Source: Pseudothioclava sp033100795
Lineage (GTDB): Bacteria; Pseudomonadota; Alphaproteobacteria; Rhodobacterales; Rhodobacteraceae
DNA length: 64,000 bases
Assembly (NCBI RefSeq): GCF_033100795.1
Contig: NZ_JAWLVI010000006.1
Span: forward strand, 1 to 64,000
Direction: 5' to 3'
In this document: in pieces, positions 16,527-25,657 of the stretch
How the letters are laid out: the number at the start of each line of letters is the position of its first letter
Numbering within the stretch: the first letter of the stretch is position 1
The notes under the pieces: model-generated
Database searches by the model: none
What the model was told of the DNA's origin: nothing
Seen by the model: only the letters and a program-made list of their open reading frames with translations
Position numbers and translations under genes: made by a program

Positions 16527-16943
16527 ATGACAGCTGCGAACGTGCGCATTATCGATTTACCGCAAATCCACGACCCCCGCGGGGACCTGACCTTTGTAGA
16601 AGGCGGCAACCACGTGCCCTTTGATATTGCGCGGGTCTACTACCTTTACAATGTTCCGGTGGATTCTGAGCGGGGCGGACACGCCCATAAAGACTTGGAG
16701 CAGGTGATTTTTGCACTATCTGGAAGCTTCCGCATGAAGATCGACGACGGAAAGACCAAGTCTGAATACTGGCTGCGCGATCCCCGTAAGGGGCTCTATA
16801 TCAGGCGCATGATCTGGCGTGAAATGGACGCCTTCAGCCAGGGCGCTGTCTGCATGGTTCTGGCCTCTCATCGGTATGATGAGGCGGACTACTACCGCGA
16901 TTACGACGAATTCCTGACCGCTGTGCGAGGAGCAAGCACGTGA
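16527..16943 (+). CDS. FdtA/QdtA-type sugar 3,4-ketoisomerase
   Basis: A 138-aa cupin. HDPRGDLTFVEGGNHVPFDI and RVYYLYNVPVDSERGGHAHK carry the His residues characteristic of FdtA/QdtA/WxcM-type isomerases; QVIFALSGSFRMKIDDG forms the next strands. These enzymes move the keto group of dTDP-4-keto-6-deoxyglucose from C4 to C3. The substrate can be made by RfbA and RfbB of the same operon. The ATG at 16527 is preferred over a TTG at 16512. Its stop overlaps the aminotransferase start (GTGA). Confidence 0.88.
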   Translation: MTAANVRIIDLPQIHDPRGDLTFVEGGNHVPFDIARVYYLYNVPVDSERGGHAHKDLEQVIFALSGSFRMKIDDGKTKSEYWLRDPRKGLYIRRMIWREMDAFSQGAVCMVLASHRYDEADYYRDYDEFLTAVRGAST

Positions 16944-18034
16944 TCCCGTTTCTTGACCTTGGTGCCGCCTACCGCGAACTGAAGCCCGAGATCGAGGCGG
17001 CCGTCGCGCGTGTGCTTGAGAGCGGATGGTACATTCTTGGCCCCGAAGTTGAGGCATTCGAGGCCGAGTGGGCGGCTTATTGCGGGGCAAGGCACTCGGT
17101 CGGATTGGCCAACGGTCTCGACGCGTTGACGTTGTCCTTGCGCGCCTTGGATATCGGGCCTGGCGACGAGGTGATTGTACCCTCGAATACCTATATCGCC
17201 ACCTGGCTTGCGGTATCGAGTGTCGGCGCAACCCCCATCCCGGTGGAGCCCGACCCCACCACGCACAATATCGACACCACCTTGATCGAAGCGGCGATCA
17301 CGCCCCGGACCCGCGCAATCCTGCCTGTGCATCTTTACGGCCAACCTGCCGATCTGGACCCTATCCTCGAAATTGCGCGGCGGCATGGGTTACGGGTGAT
17401 TGAAGACGCCGCTCAGGCCCATGGTGCGCGCTACAAGGGGCAGCGCATCGGGGCGCATGGGGATGTCGTGTGCTGGAGTTTCTACCCCGGAAAGAACCTT
17501 GGTGCGCTTGGCGATGCCGGGGCGATCACCACCAATGATGCGAGCCTTGCGGAGCGTATCGCGTTGCTGCGCAACTACGGATCAAAGCAGAAATATGTGA
17601 ACGAGGAAGCCGGCGTGAACTCGCGCCTCGACCCGATCCAGGCCGCTGTCCTTCGGGTCAAACTCACGGCCCTGGACGAATGGACCGAGCGCCGTCGTGT
17701 CCTGGCCGCTGCCTATGACGAAGGGTTAAAGGGCACCGGCATGATCCTGCCCAATGTCCCGGACTGGGCAGAGCCAGTCTGGCACCTGTATGTCGTGCGC
17801 ACAGCCGAGCGGGAGGCGCTTCAGGCCAAGCTGACCGAGGCGGGGATTGGCACACTTATCCATTACCCCATCCCGCCGCATATGCAGGCGGCCTATGCCG
17901 GGCTGGAAATTGCACCCGGTGCTCTTCCTATGGCCCGCGACATGGCCGGAGAGGTTCTGAGCCTGCCGATCGGACCGCATCTCGACATCGAAGCGTTGCG
18001 GCGGGTCGTCGAAACGCTTCGTGGGCACGCATGA
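16940..18034 (+). CDS. DegT/DnrJ/EryC1 aminotransferase (FdtB-like)
   Basis: A 364-aa PLP-dependent aminotransferase. PFLDLGAAYRELKPEIEAAV is the usual start of the family; VGLANGLDALTLSLRAL, VIVPSNTYIATWLAV and VIEDAAQAHGARYKG (PLP-contacting Asp) follow. The PLP lysine lies in SFYPGKNLGALGDAGAI near residue 185. After the FdtA-like isomerase it would give dTDP-3-amino-3,6-dideoxyhexose (Fuc3N or Qui3N type). GTG start overlapping the previous stop. The wzx gene overlaps its end by 4 bp. Confidence 0.9.
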   Translation: MIPFLDLGAAYRELKPEIEAAVARVLESGWYILGPEVEAFEAEWAAYCGARHSVGLANGLDALTLSLRALDIGPGDEVIVPSNTYIATWLAVSSVGATPIPVEPDPTTHNIDTTLIEAAITPRTRAILPVHLYGQPADLDPILEIARRHGLRVIEDAAQAHGARYKGQRIGAHGDVVCWSFYPGKNLGALGDAGAITTNDASLAERIALLRNYGSKQKYVNEEAGVNSRLDPIQAAVLRVKLTALDEWTERRRVLAAAYDEGLKGTGMILPNVPDWAEPVWHLYVVRTAEREALQAKLTEAGIGTLIHYPIPPHMQAAYAGLEIAPGALPMARDMAGEVLSLPIGPHLDIEALRRVVETLRGHA

Positions 18035-19545
18035 CAGGTTCAACTGAACCGGCATCACGCGGCCTTGTCCGGTCAATGCTCGTCATTGGCTCGGCCCAGG
18101 CGGTCAATATCGTGGTCTCGATCATACGGGTAAAGGTCGTGGCCTTGCTCCTCGGGCCGACCGGCATCGGCGTCATGGGTGTTTACAGCAGCTTGAAAGA
18201 CATGGCGGTCCAGGCTGCAGGTTTGGGAATGGGATCAAGCGGCGTGCGCGAGATCGCCGTTGTGCGGGACGAGGAGGAACGGCTGAGCCTCATTCGGCAT
18301 TTGCTTTTTGTCGCCCATCTGATCGCGGGGACACTTGCATTGATGGTGATCTGGCTGATGCGCGTGCCAATCTCGATCTGGCTCTTCGACGATGCAACGC
18401 GAGCATCAGAAGTCGCATTGGTCGGATTGGTCGTCCTGCTGGGCCTGCTCGCCACGTCACAACTGGCCCTGCTTCAGGGATTGCGACGCATCGACGAACT
18501 TGGCAAGGTCACTGTCACCGCCGTTCTGGCCTCCACCGCCACCGGCCTTCTCATGGTCTGGTGGCTGGACGAAGCAGGTCTGATCTGGCTGCTGATGTTC
18601 CAGCCACTCGCAACCGTTACCGTTGCCGCCTATTTTACCCGCCGCCTGCCCAAACGTCAGCTCAACCATTGGACGCCGTTGGAGATGTGGCATGCATGGA
18701 CGCCCATGGCGAAACTCGGCCTGTCCTTCATGCTGGGGGGACTGGCGACCACCGGAACAGTGCTCATCGTGCGGGGCACCATCACGCAAGAGCTCGGACT
18801 GGAAGCCACAGGACATTTCACGGCGGCATGGGCTATCACGATTACCTATGTCGGGTTCTTGTTGAGCGCCATGAGCGCGGATTATTATCCGCGCCTGACA
18901 GAGGTCATCCAGAACCGGCCGGCGGCCATCCGGCTGATCAACGACCAGTCGCAGCTCGGCCTCGCGATTGGCGGGCCCATCCTTTTGCTTCTGATCGGGT
19001 GGTCGCATTGGGTCATCGTGCTTCTTTATACCGAAGAATTCACGCCGGCAGTCACGTTGTTGCAATGGCAACTCGTTGGCAATGTTTTCAAACTGGCCAG
19101 TTGGCCGCTAAGTTACTCTATTGTGGCGGCTGGTCGCGCCAAGACATTCTTTTTCCTCGAGGTCGTGTTTAACGTCGTGTTCATCGCCTTGGTTTTCCTG
19201 TTTCTGCCGAGCTTTGGTTTGCAGATCACGGGCATTGCCTTCCTGGTTGCTTATATCGTCTATTTTGTTTGCGCGTGGCTGCTTGCGCGCAACCTGCATG
19301 CATTCACCTGGGATCCTGTTTCGAGGCTTGTGCTGGGGGTGCATGCTGTTCTGGCGTTTGCCTTGCTGCTGGTTGCATTCACATTCCCGATCGCTACAGC
19401 GCTGGTGGCGCCTGTTTTGGCCGTGTCCACGGGATTGTTTGGCCTGCGCCTTGTTCTGATCAAGATCGGTCCCGAAGGGCGTCTGTCCCAACGCCTCACA
19501 CGGGCCTACGCCTTTATAGGTTGGCCGATAAATGGGACCTCGTAG
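18031..19545 (+). CDS. wzx: Wzx-type O-antigen/repeat-unit flippase
   Basis: A 504-aa polytopic protein with roughly a dozen hydrophobic segments. The start (GLVRSMLVIGSAQAVNIVVS) and LLGPTGIGVMGVYSS are typical of polysaccharide biosynthesis (MOP) flippases of the O-antigen translocase type. It should move the lipid-linked repeat unit across the inner membrane before Wzy acts. ATG overlaps the aminotransferase stop by 4 bp. Downstream, 185 bp without a gene precede the first glycosyltransferase. Confidence 0.88.
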   Translation: MTGSTEPASRGLVRSMLVIGSAQAVNIVVSIIRVKVVALLLGPTGIGVMGVYSSLKDMAVQAAGLGMGSSGVREIAVVRDEEERLSLIRHLLFVAHLIAGTLALMVIWLMRVPISIWLFDDATRASEVALVGLVVLLGLLATSQLALLQGLRRIDELGKVTVTAVLASTATGLLMVWWLDEAGLIWLLMFQPLATVTVAAYFTRRLPKRQLNHWTPLEMWHAWTPMAKLGLSFMLGGLATTGTVLIVRGTITQELGLEATGHFTAAWAITITYVGFLLSAMSADYYPRLTEVIQNRPAAIRLINDQSQLGLAIGGPILLLLIGWSHWVIVLLYTEEFTPAVTLLQWQLVGNVFKLASWPLSYSIVAAGRAKTFFFLEVVFNVVFIALVFLFLPSFGLQITGIAFLVAYIVYFVCAWLLARNLHAFTWDPVSRLVLGVHAVLAFALLLVAFTFPIATALVAPVLAVSTGLFGLRLVLIKIGPEGRLSQRLTRAYAFIGWPINGTS

Positions 19546-19730
19546 GATACTCAGGCTCCGTTGCTCCGAACGCGAAAGACAGGTGACCGGCGACAGGACA
19601 GATGGATTGCGATTGCTAAGGTTTCGCGGCCGGACGTCTGCGCCATTGGGCAAAGCGCTCCAGGGCCGTGGGGACAGGACAGCGAAGCCAAACCCAAGAG
19701 CCGCACGATGATGCAGCGAGACACGCAAGA

Positions 19731-20741
19731 ATGACCGACGATAGCAAACAACCCTTGGTGACGCTGGCGATCTTCACTTTCAACCAGAGAACCACAATCC
19801 TCGATGCCGTGGCGTCGGCCGTGTCTCAAACCTACGCGAACCTCGAGATCATCGTGTCTGATGACTGCTCCAGTGACGACACTTTCGAAATCTGCCGAGA
19901 TTATCTGGCCAACCATCCGACAGAAAGACACGTTCGGCTCCGGCGGACCGCTCGCAACAACGGAACGTATTCACACGTGCTCGAGGTTGCCCATGAAGCG
20001 CGAGGGGAGCTTTTTATTGTTCAGGCTGGGGATGATCTATCGAAATCGAACAGGGTGGCGGAAATCGTTGAAGAGTGGGCACGAAAACGGTTTTGCGCCC
20101 TGTTTTCCGACTACGATATTATCGACAACGACGGAAACCTGGTCCGAACAGATGTGTCTCATGAAATCTCGGCGCGGGTACAAAACATTTTTGAGACTTA
20201 CAAACCGGCCCAACGCAGCGCTGGACACGTGCCAAACATTGCAGGGTGTTCCGCGGGATATGATCGGGAGTTCCTGTGCAGCCTGCCGATGCCCAAGGAG
20301 AAGATCTTTAGCGAGGATGCGTTGTTGACCTACCTTATCAACGCCCTTGGGCTGGAGATCCGAAAGCTGCCGAAATCCCTTTTGCTCTACCGAGAAAGCA
20401 AAAATAGCATCACGGGTGCGAAGGGCGCAAAAACACACTCGATGCTTGCGCAGTCCGAGCATCGTCTCTGCGCTTTTGCCAAGTCAAACCATGCGATGTA
20501 CTTGTATCTGCTCGATGTGATTGAAGATCAGGTCCATCCCGGACTCGAGGCGCTGAAAGCCAAATTCGTCGATCTTGCTCAATATAGCGCCTATGTCGCG
20601 GAATTTTGGGAAATGGGCCCTATCAGGCGAATTATGCTGGCCGTCGGCAAGCCCGTCCGAGACAGGGTGGTTTTCCTTTTGCCTCGGATGCTCGGCTTCA
20701 ATGCATTCCTGATGGCGAAGAAGTTTGCCAGCAGCCGGTAA
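19731..20741 (+). CDS. Family 2 glycosyltransferase
   Basis: A 336-aa GT-A-fold protein. VTLAIFTFNQRTTILDAVAS and EIIVSDDCSSDDTFEICRDY are the nucleotide-binding segments; LFIVQAGDDLSKSNR carries the acidic metal-binding pair. The C-terminal part ends with a basic, amphipathic region. The ATG at 19731 is chosen over 19668 because the family start motif lies 8 residues later. It probably adds a sugar to the lipid-linked repeat unit at the cytoplasmic face; donor and acceptor cannot be told. Confidence 0.85.
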   Translation: MTDDSKQPLVTLAIFTFNQRTTILDAVASAVSQTYANLEIIVSDDCSSDDTFEICRDYLANHPTERHVRLRRTARNNGTYSHVLEVAHEARGELFIVQAGDDLSKSNRVAEIVEEWARKRFCALFSDYDIIDNDGNLVRTDVSHEISARVQNIFETYKPAQRSAGHVPNIAGCSAGYDREFLCSLPMPKEKIFSEDALLTYLINALGLEIRKLPKSLLLYRESKNSITGAKGAKTHSMLAQSEHRLCAFAKSNHAMYLYLLDVIEDQVHPGLEALKAKFVDLAQYSAYVAEFWEMGPIRRIMLAVGKPVRDRVVFLLPRMLGFNAFLMAKKFASSR

Positions 20742-20849
20742 TTCAAAAGACTCTGGTGGCGCTCCGATTGGCGCACCGACGGTCAAACGCCCTAGTGAAA
20801 CAAATGCCTTCCGAAATCACCGGGCACAGGATAGCAGGAATACACATCG

Positions 20850-22037
20850 ATGAACTCGTCTGAACAGACTGAAACGACACAAGTAGTCATGGTCTACCAA
20901 ACCAACCCGTTCCGCGACAGCGGCGGCGGCGGCATCAGGTATCTGCAAAATCTCGTTGGTGGCATGAGCGAATACGACGCCGATATTCTATTTATCGGTG
21001 CAGGCCGCGAGGCAGAATCGCAGGGCAGGGTTCAATTTGTTCCGGTCTGCGGAGCTGGCCGTTCATTCCCGGTCTTCTTCTTGGGCCTGTTTATTTACTG
21101 CCTGAGAAACACATTTCCACCGAATACCGTCGTCCACGTCCACCGGCTGTATTTCGCGCTGCCGTTCCTGTGGTTTGCGCGCAAGACAAAGATCATTTGC
21201 TCCTTGCATGGCTGGACGTTCTGGGTCTTTAGAAAACGCTTTGGAACACTGGCGCACGGACTATTGCAGCCAATCGTCCGAGCAACCGAGGCGTATGTTC
21301 TGCGGCGATTGGATTATTTCGTGCCCGTCAGCCAAGATACGCTCAACTTCATGAACCGTTTTCACCGCCGCACCCTGGAACAGATGGCGGATCGCGTGGA
21401 CGTCATTCCATCTATGATCGACCTGTCCCGGTTTAAGCCCGAGGTGTCGGACTATCTGCAGGCCCGCCACGGTGGGCGGCGGGACTATGTGACCTTCATC
21501 GGGCGCCTTGCACCGCAAAAGAATGTGGGGCTGTTGCTGGAAGCTTGGCGCAATATCATGTCTGATGAAGGGTCACGGCCGAACACCGTTCTGGTCCTGG
21601 TGGGACACGGCGAATTGGAGCAGGAGATGAAGGCCAAAGCCGAAGAGATGGGGCTTATGGACAGTGTCATCTTCCACGGCCTCGAAGCGGGCGAAAACAT
21701 CCCGAAGGTGCTCAACGCGTCCAAGGGCATGATCCTGCCAGCCGTGTTCGAAGCGTCTCCCACCGTCGTGAAGGAAAGCCTAGCCTGTGGCGTTCCGGTG
21801 GTGACCACCAATGTTGGAGACGTTGAGGAATTGATTGTCGACGGAAAAAACGGAAAAATCGTTGGAGCGGGGGTGGATGCTCTCGCAGAAGGCATCCGAT
21901 GGCTGCTTGAAACACCAACGAAAAAAGCCGACGTTCTTAGCGTCTCCAAGGCCGAACTCGAACGCCACAGCGTCGCGTCGGTTTGCGCGGCCTACAACAG
22001 GTTGTATGATCAACTCTCCACCAGCACAGAACGCTGA
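20850..22037 (+). CDS. Family 4 glycosyltransferase
   Basis: A 395-aa GT-B protein. An N-terminal NPFRDSGGGGIRYLQNLV glycine-rich loop, a CSLHGWTFWVF segment and the C-terminal GT4 domain (YVTFIGRLAPQKNVGLLLEA; LVLVGHGELEQEM) are clear. The donor-binding E-x7-E motif appears as EASPTVVKESLACGVPVVTT near residues 298-317. It acts in repeat-unit assembly. A hydrophobic stretch near 70-88 may touch the membrane. Confidence 0.88.
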   Translation: MNSSEQTETTQVVMVYQTNPFRDSGGGGIRYLQNLVGGMSEYDADILFIGAGREAESQGRVQFVPVCGAGRSFPVFFLGLFIYCLRNTFPPNTVVHVHRLYFALPFLWFARKTKIICSLHGWTFWVFRKRFGTLAHGLLQPIVRATEAYVLRRLDYFVPVSQDTLNFMNRFHRRTLEQMADRVDVIPSMIDLSRFKPEVSDYLQARHGGRRDYVTFIGRLAPQKNVGLLLEAWRNIMSDEGSRPNTVLVLVGHGELEQEMKAKAEEMGLMDSVIFHGLEAGENIPKVLNASKGMILPAVFEASPTVVKESLACGVPVVTTNVGDVEELIVDGKNGKIVGAGVDALAEGIRWLLETPTKKADVLSVSKAELERHSVASVCAAYNRLYDQLSTSTER

Positions 22038-22078
22038 CCAACAGCGCACGATAGGCGGATAAGCAAGAAAGCTGGGCC

Positions 22079-23242
22079 ATGTTACGAATGACAGCAAGCT
22101 TCGTTCTGATCGCGTTAGGAACTGCGCCGCTCCCGCTCTTACGTGACCTGGGGGCGGCGGGTCTGTTTTTGCAGACGATGGCGGCCTTTGCCGGCTTGCT
22201 GCTTGTTAGAAAGTTCGCAATCACGGCCAATGGACTGCTACTAATACTGGGCACGCTGGTTGTAATTTTGATCAGTAGCATGCATGAAGGGAGCAGTATC
22301 GCCAGCGGTCAGGCATTCTTCCTCATGGTTGTTGCGGTGGCGGCCTCCTTCCGGTCGAGTGTGAGCGACGGTATCATATTCCAGAATCGCTATGTTCTGT
22401 TGCTGTTTGGAATCCTTCTCGCCATTTTGCTATATGGCTATTCGACCGCCATTGTCACCTTTCAGGGACGTCTGAAAATTCTCAGTTCCGCGACCACATC
22501 GGCGATGTTGTCTTCACTGCTGGTTGTGTTGGGAGCTTACCTTCTTTTTCTGCATCATGGGGAAAATAGGACTCTCTCCAAAATCGCGGGCGCAACGTTC
22601 GTCTCTTTTGGCTTGATCTTTATACTGGTCATTCAGTCGCGCGGCGCCTTGATCAGCATGTGGTTCTTTTGCCTCTACTTGATGTTTGCATACAGAAAGA
22701 ACTCCACGCGAAAATTTGTTTTTGCAGTTGTAGGCTCGATAACCGGGTCGGTCGCGGTCATTCTGTACTTCGGAGAGAACCTCATCAATCGTTTTCTGCC
22801 GCAAGATGGCCTTAATCTTTTACATTTCCTGAGCGGTCGAGGGGAAAGCGTCGCACAACTTTTGGATTCATTGGAAAGCCTGTCGGTTTTTGAATTATTT
22901 TTGGGTACAGGGTATGGCTCTACGTTCGCATATATGTCGCAAATCGATCTGGAGGTCCCGCACAATGACCTTCTGGTTTACTTTTTTGACGGCGGCATGA
23001 TCGGCGCGCTTCTGTATCTGTTCCTTCTGTATCGGCTGCGCATGTTTGGAGTTTTTGGGATTGTGCCGCTGTTTTTTCTGCTGAATGGGTTGCACACCAA
23101 TATGCATTTGTGGCCGAACTTGCTACCGGCAACGATTGTGCTTTCCGAGTACCTTGAAAAGGAACGGACTAGGTGGCGAGACAAGATCGTGCAAAGACGA
23201 CACTCAAGCGCCCAGAGGGCTCTGACGCCTGAGGTTACGTGA
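22079..23242 (+). CDS. wzy: Wzy-like polymerase / O-antigen ligase family protein
   Basis: A 387-aa protein with about ten hydrophobic segments and one large periplasmic loop around residues 235-300. The loop contains RFLPQDG...LSGRGESVAQLL and GTGYGSTFAYM, with conserved-type Arg and Gly/His residues (VPHNDLLVYFFDGG) of the WaaL/Wzy superfamily. It is visibly AT-richer than its neighbours, as wzy genes often are. Given wzx, wza, wzb and wzc, polymerisation of repeat units is more likely than ligation to lipid A. Confidence 0.82.
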   Translation: MLRMTASFVLIALGTAPLPLLRDLGAAGLFLQTMAAFAGLLLVRKFAITANGLLLILGTLVVILISSMHEGSSIASGQAFFLMVVAVAASFRSSVSDGIIFQNRYVLLLFGILLAILLYGYSTAIVTFQGRLKILSSATTSAMLSSLLVVLGAYLLFLHHGENRTLSKIAGATFVSFGLIFILVIQSRGALISMWFFCLYLMFAYRKNSTRKFVFAVVGSITGSVAVILYFGENLINRFLPQDGLNLLHFLSGRGESVAQLLDSLESLSVFELFLGTGYGSTFAYMSQIDLEVPHNDLLVYFFDGGMIGALLYLFLLYRLRMFGVFGIVPLFFLLNGLHTNMHLWPNLLPATIVLSEYLEKERTRWRDKIVQRRHSSAQRALTPEVT

Positions 23243-23982
23243 AGCAACAAACCCCGACACGCGGATTCCCATATATATCGATGTCCGGTGTCGTGCGTTT
23301 GGACGCGCAAGGCACGGCAAACAGAATGAAGCACGATATGGCTAGAAAGAAATACCAGAACGGCAATACTCTGAGAAACCATCCGATGGTTACAGTGCTA
23401 TCGTATTTCATCTTTCAGGGTATGCGCTACATGACGTCCGGCGAGCGTTGGTTCAAGATCAGCCTTACCTTGATTGCGACGCTGCTTCTCAAGCTTGCTG
23501 GCCTGCATATCCTTCTCGCGCTTATTGTCGGACACGCGCTCAATTTCGTAACCAATGGGCAGCTTCCCGTAATGATGCGTTACGTGGTCTCCGATGTCGG
23601 GCTCACCCGCGAAAAGGTGCGCATCGCCCTGACCAAGATGCAAACCACGGCGCCGCGCTTTGGCATAATTGACATCCTCATATACGGCAGCTTCAGCCGA
23701 CACGTGATGAAATCAACTTCGGATCTTGATTTGAGATTTCAACACCGGCCGGGGGTCTTGCCGTCACTTTTGGCATACTGCTACGCGACCTATATCCGGA
23801 TATGGGCCAATCTGAATTTTATTCCGATTGACGTTTACTGCTTCACCGAAGCTGAGTTTTTGGACAGAATGCGAGAGGATGAAATTCCTGCATTGATGTT
23901 TTCATCGCAGGAAATGTGTACGAAATACCCCGACGCGCAGGATCCTATCCTCGCGCTCGAAAAGAACGCAGCGCTTCCATGA
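23239..23982 (+). CDS. Membrane-anchored Pol beta-type nucleotidyltransferase
   Basis: A 247-aa protein. A hydrophobic region covers about residues 72-104. Further on, IYGSFSRHVMKSTSDLDLRF (149-168) is the minimal nucleotidyltransferase signature G-S...D-x-D, with G150, S151, D162 and D164. LNFIPIDVYCF provides another acidic strand. The GTG start overlaps the wzy stop by 4 bp; ATGs at residues 15, 30 or 34 are possible. It overlaps a P-loop kinase gene by 4 bp. A nucleotidyl or similar transfer to a sugar, lipid or protein is implied, but the substrate is unknown. Confidence 0.7.
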   Translation: MKQQTPTRGFPYISMSGVVRLDAQGTANRMKHDMARKKYQNGNTLRNHPMVTVLSYFIFQGMRYMTSGERWFKISLTLIATLLLKLAGLHILLALIVGHALNFVTNGQLPVMMRYVVSDVGLTREKVRIALTKMQTTAPRFGIIDILIYGSFSRHVMKSTSDLDLRFQHRPGVLPSLLAYCYATYIRIWANLNFIPIDVYCFTEAEFLDRMREDEIPALMFSSQEMCTKYPDAQDPILALEKNAALP

Positions 23983-24602
23983 AAATTGTTCTTAGCGGAC
24001 CCGACGGCAGCGGGAAGTCTTCCATCGTCAAAGCGCTTTCCGCCGAGTTGGGGGAGAGCAAACCAGTGCATGTGAGCTGGCGTCGATTTGGTTTCGTTTT
24101 GGCGCGCGCCTTCAACCTGATCGCACGGATTCTTGGGTTTAGCTATTATGAGCAGACCCCCATCGGGCCGCTTGGCTACCATGACTACAAGGCGCCTTGG
24201 TCACATTTTTACATATGTCTTGCATGGTTTGACTGCGTGGTTTTCATCTTGCCAAAGTGGTGGATCATTGATCGCGTTAAGGCCCGCGATGTCACCATCA
24301 TCGACCGCTTTCTGTTCGATATTGTGGCCGATCTGGTCCTCTCGACGAAACAGACCCGATTTGTTCTGTGGCTGTTCCACCCCATTCTCAAATCGCATCA
24401 AGTTCGGAATCTGTGCGTGTTTCTGATCTGCTCTCAAGACGTCGTCGAGAAGCGAAGACCAGATATCGTTTGGGACAAGTCCTATCCGGACAAGGTGAGT
24501 ATCTATACGCTGCTGCGGCGGTTCTATTCCGTGTCCGGGGTTCGCACAGATCGGATGTCGCCGGACGAAAGCGCGAAAGAGGTTCTCAAGCTGTGCGCAT
24601 AA
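23979..24602 (+). CDS. P-loop kinase, thymidylate-kinase-like
   Basis: A 207-aa protein. Walker A is MKIVLSGPDGSGKSSIV with GPDGSGKS at residues 7-14; a DR box (VTIIDRFLFDIVADL) sits near 105-120, as in dTMP kinases and related NMP kinases. FLICSQDVVEKRRPDI resembles the LID region. A hydrophobic central segment (FYICLAWFDCVVFILPKWW) is unusual for a soluble kinase. The ATG overlaps the nucleotidyltransferase stop by 4 bp, so the two likely act together. The substrate is not identified. Confidence 0.75.
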   Translation: MKIVLSGPDGSGKSSIVKALSAELGESKPVHVSWRRFGFVLARAFNLIARILGFSYYEQTPIGPLGYHDYKAPWSHFYICLAWFDCVVFILPKWWIIDRVKARDVTIIDRFLFDIVADLVLSTKQTRFVLWLFHPILKSHQVRNLCVFLICSQDVVEKRRPDIVWDKSYPDKVSIYTLLRRFYSVSGVRTDRMSPDESAKEVLKLCA

Positions 24603-25033
24603 TCGGCATATCTTCGGGCGGCGGTCATTTGACCGAGTTGGTCACCATCGCGCGGTTTCTGCCGACGCTGAGCGTGGTCATCACGGAAACAGGCGCGGCA
24701 GAACGCAATACTGGGAGTGATATTTCATTTGTGCCGCTCCGCGATCCACATCGGTCCGTTTTCGGGTTTCTTCGGAACCTCGGCCAAGCGTTCCGCTATG
24801 TCCGGCACCACAAGCCAGACGTGGTGATTTCGACCGGAGCAGGGATGACCGTGCCGTTCTTCCTGTTGGCGAAAATGGCTGGCGCTGTGTGCATTTACGT
24901 GGAATCAGGGGCACGTATCTCGACGCCCTCCATGACAGGCCGTATCCTTTATCCGGTCAGCTCACTTTTCATCGTGCAGAACGAAGCCTTACGGTCCTTT
25001 TATCCCAAAGCGGTTGTGGCCAGCATCCTTTGA
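24593..25033 (+). CDS. Alg14/PssD-type glycosyltransferase subunit
   Basis: A 146-aa protein with the N-terminal half of a GT28 (MurG-like) enzyme. It begins RIIGISSGGGHLTELVT, where GGGH is the acceptor-binding loop, then PDVVISTGAGMTVPFFLLAK and IYVESGARISTPSMTGRILY. Alg14-like proteins are membrane partners of Alg13-like catalytic subunits. GTG at 24593 is the only start that keeps the glycine loop; it overlaps the kinase gene. Its partner follows at 25163 after a 129-bp gap. Confidence 0.85.
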   Translation: MRIIGISSGGGHLTELVTIARFLPTLSVVITETGAAERNTGSDISFVPLRDPHRSVFGFLRNLGQAFRYVRHHKPDVVISTGAGMTVPFFLLAKMAGAVCIYVESGARISTPSMTGRILYPVSSLFIVQNEALRSFYPKAVVASIL

Positions 25034-25162
25034 CTTTGGGACGAACACATCATTTGGGCATGTGCAGGCAAACCATGTGCAGAGCGCCGTCCGCCAGCTG
25101 TGACACTGGCTCAACCTCGCCAATCGAGTTTCCTTCTTAGATCATGATTTGGACATAACTCC

Positions 25163-25657
25163 ATGATCCTCGCGCTTTTCGGCACCAACCCGTACCCGTT
25201 CGAGCGACTGGTCGAATTCCTCGAAACGCTGGCTCGAGAAGAGGGCCACGAGATCGTGGTTCAACACGGATCGTCCCGCGCTCCTGACGGGTGCCAGTCC
25301 TTCGATTATACGTCTTATCAACGCATTCTCGATCTTATGGCGAAAGCCGACGTCGTGGTGGCGCAAGGCGGCTATGGCAGCAGCCTTGACGCATTGACCT
25401 TGGGCCGGCCGCTGGTCCTGGTGCCAAGGTTGCGGGCTATGGCGGAATCCCTTGATGATCAGGTTGAGCTGGTGCGGCACCTGACGGCCAGTGGCAGGGC
25501 GTTGAGCGCCCAGACCTATCCCGAATTTGCCGCGGCCATCGCGCAGGCCCTGTCCGCGACTGGTGGAGAGGCAGGCGACCAGGAACAGCCATTTGGCCAA
25601 GCGGTTGCACAGGCAATTCTTGACCACCTCGAGAAAAATGGAACGTTGCCAATATGA
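25163..25657 (+). CDS. Alg13/PssE-type glycosyltransferase subunit
   Basis: A 164-aa protein with the C-terminal, donor-binding half of a GT28 enzyme: LALFGTNPYPFERLVEFLE, EIVVQHGSS, and ADVVVAQGGYGSSLDALTLGR (the G-G-x-x-S/T family loop near 73-93), then PLVLVPRL. With the Alg14-like subunit it forms a split MurG-like transferase. PssD/PssE pairs in rhizobia add glucuronic acid during exopolysaccharide assembly; the sugar here is unknown. Its stop overlaps the next ATG by 4 bp. Confidence 0.87.
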   Translation: MILALFGTNPYPFERLVEFLETLAREEGHEIVVQHGSSRAPDGCQSFDYTSYQRILDLMAKADVVVAQGGYGSSLDALTLGRPLVLVPRLRAMAESLDDQVELVRHLTASGRALSAQTYPEFAAAIAQALSATGGEAGDQEQPFGQAVAQAILDHLEKNGTLPI

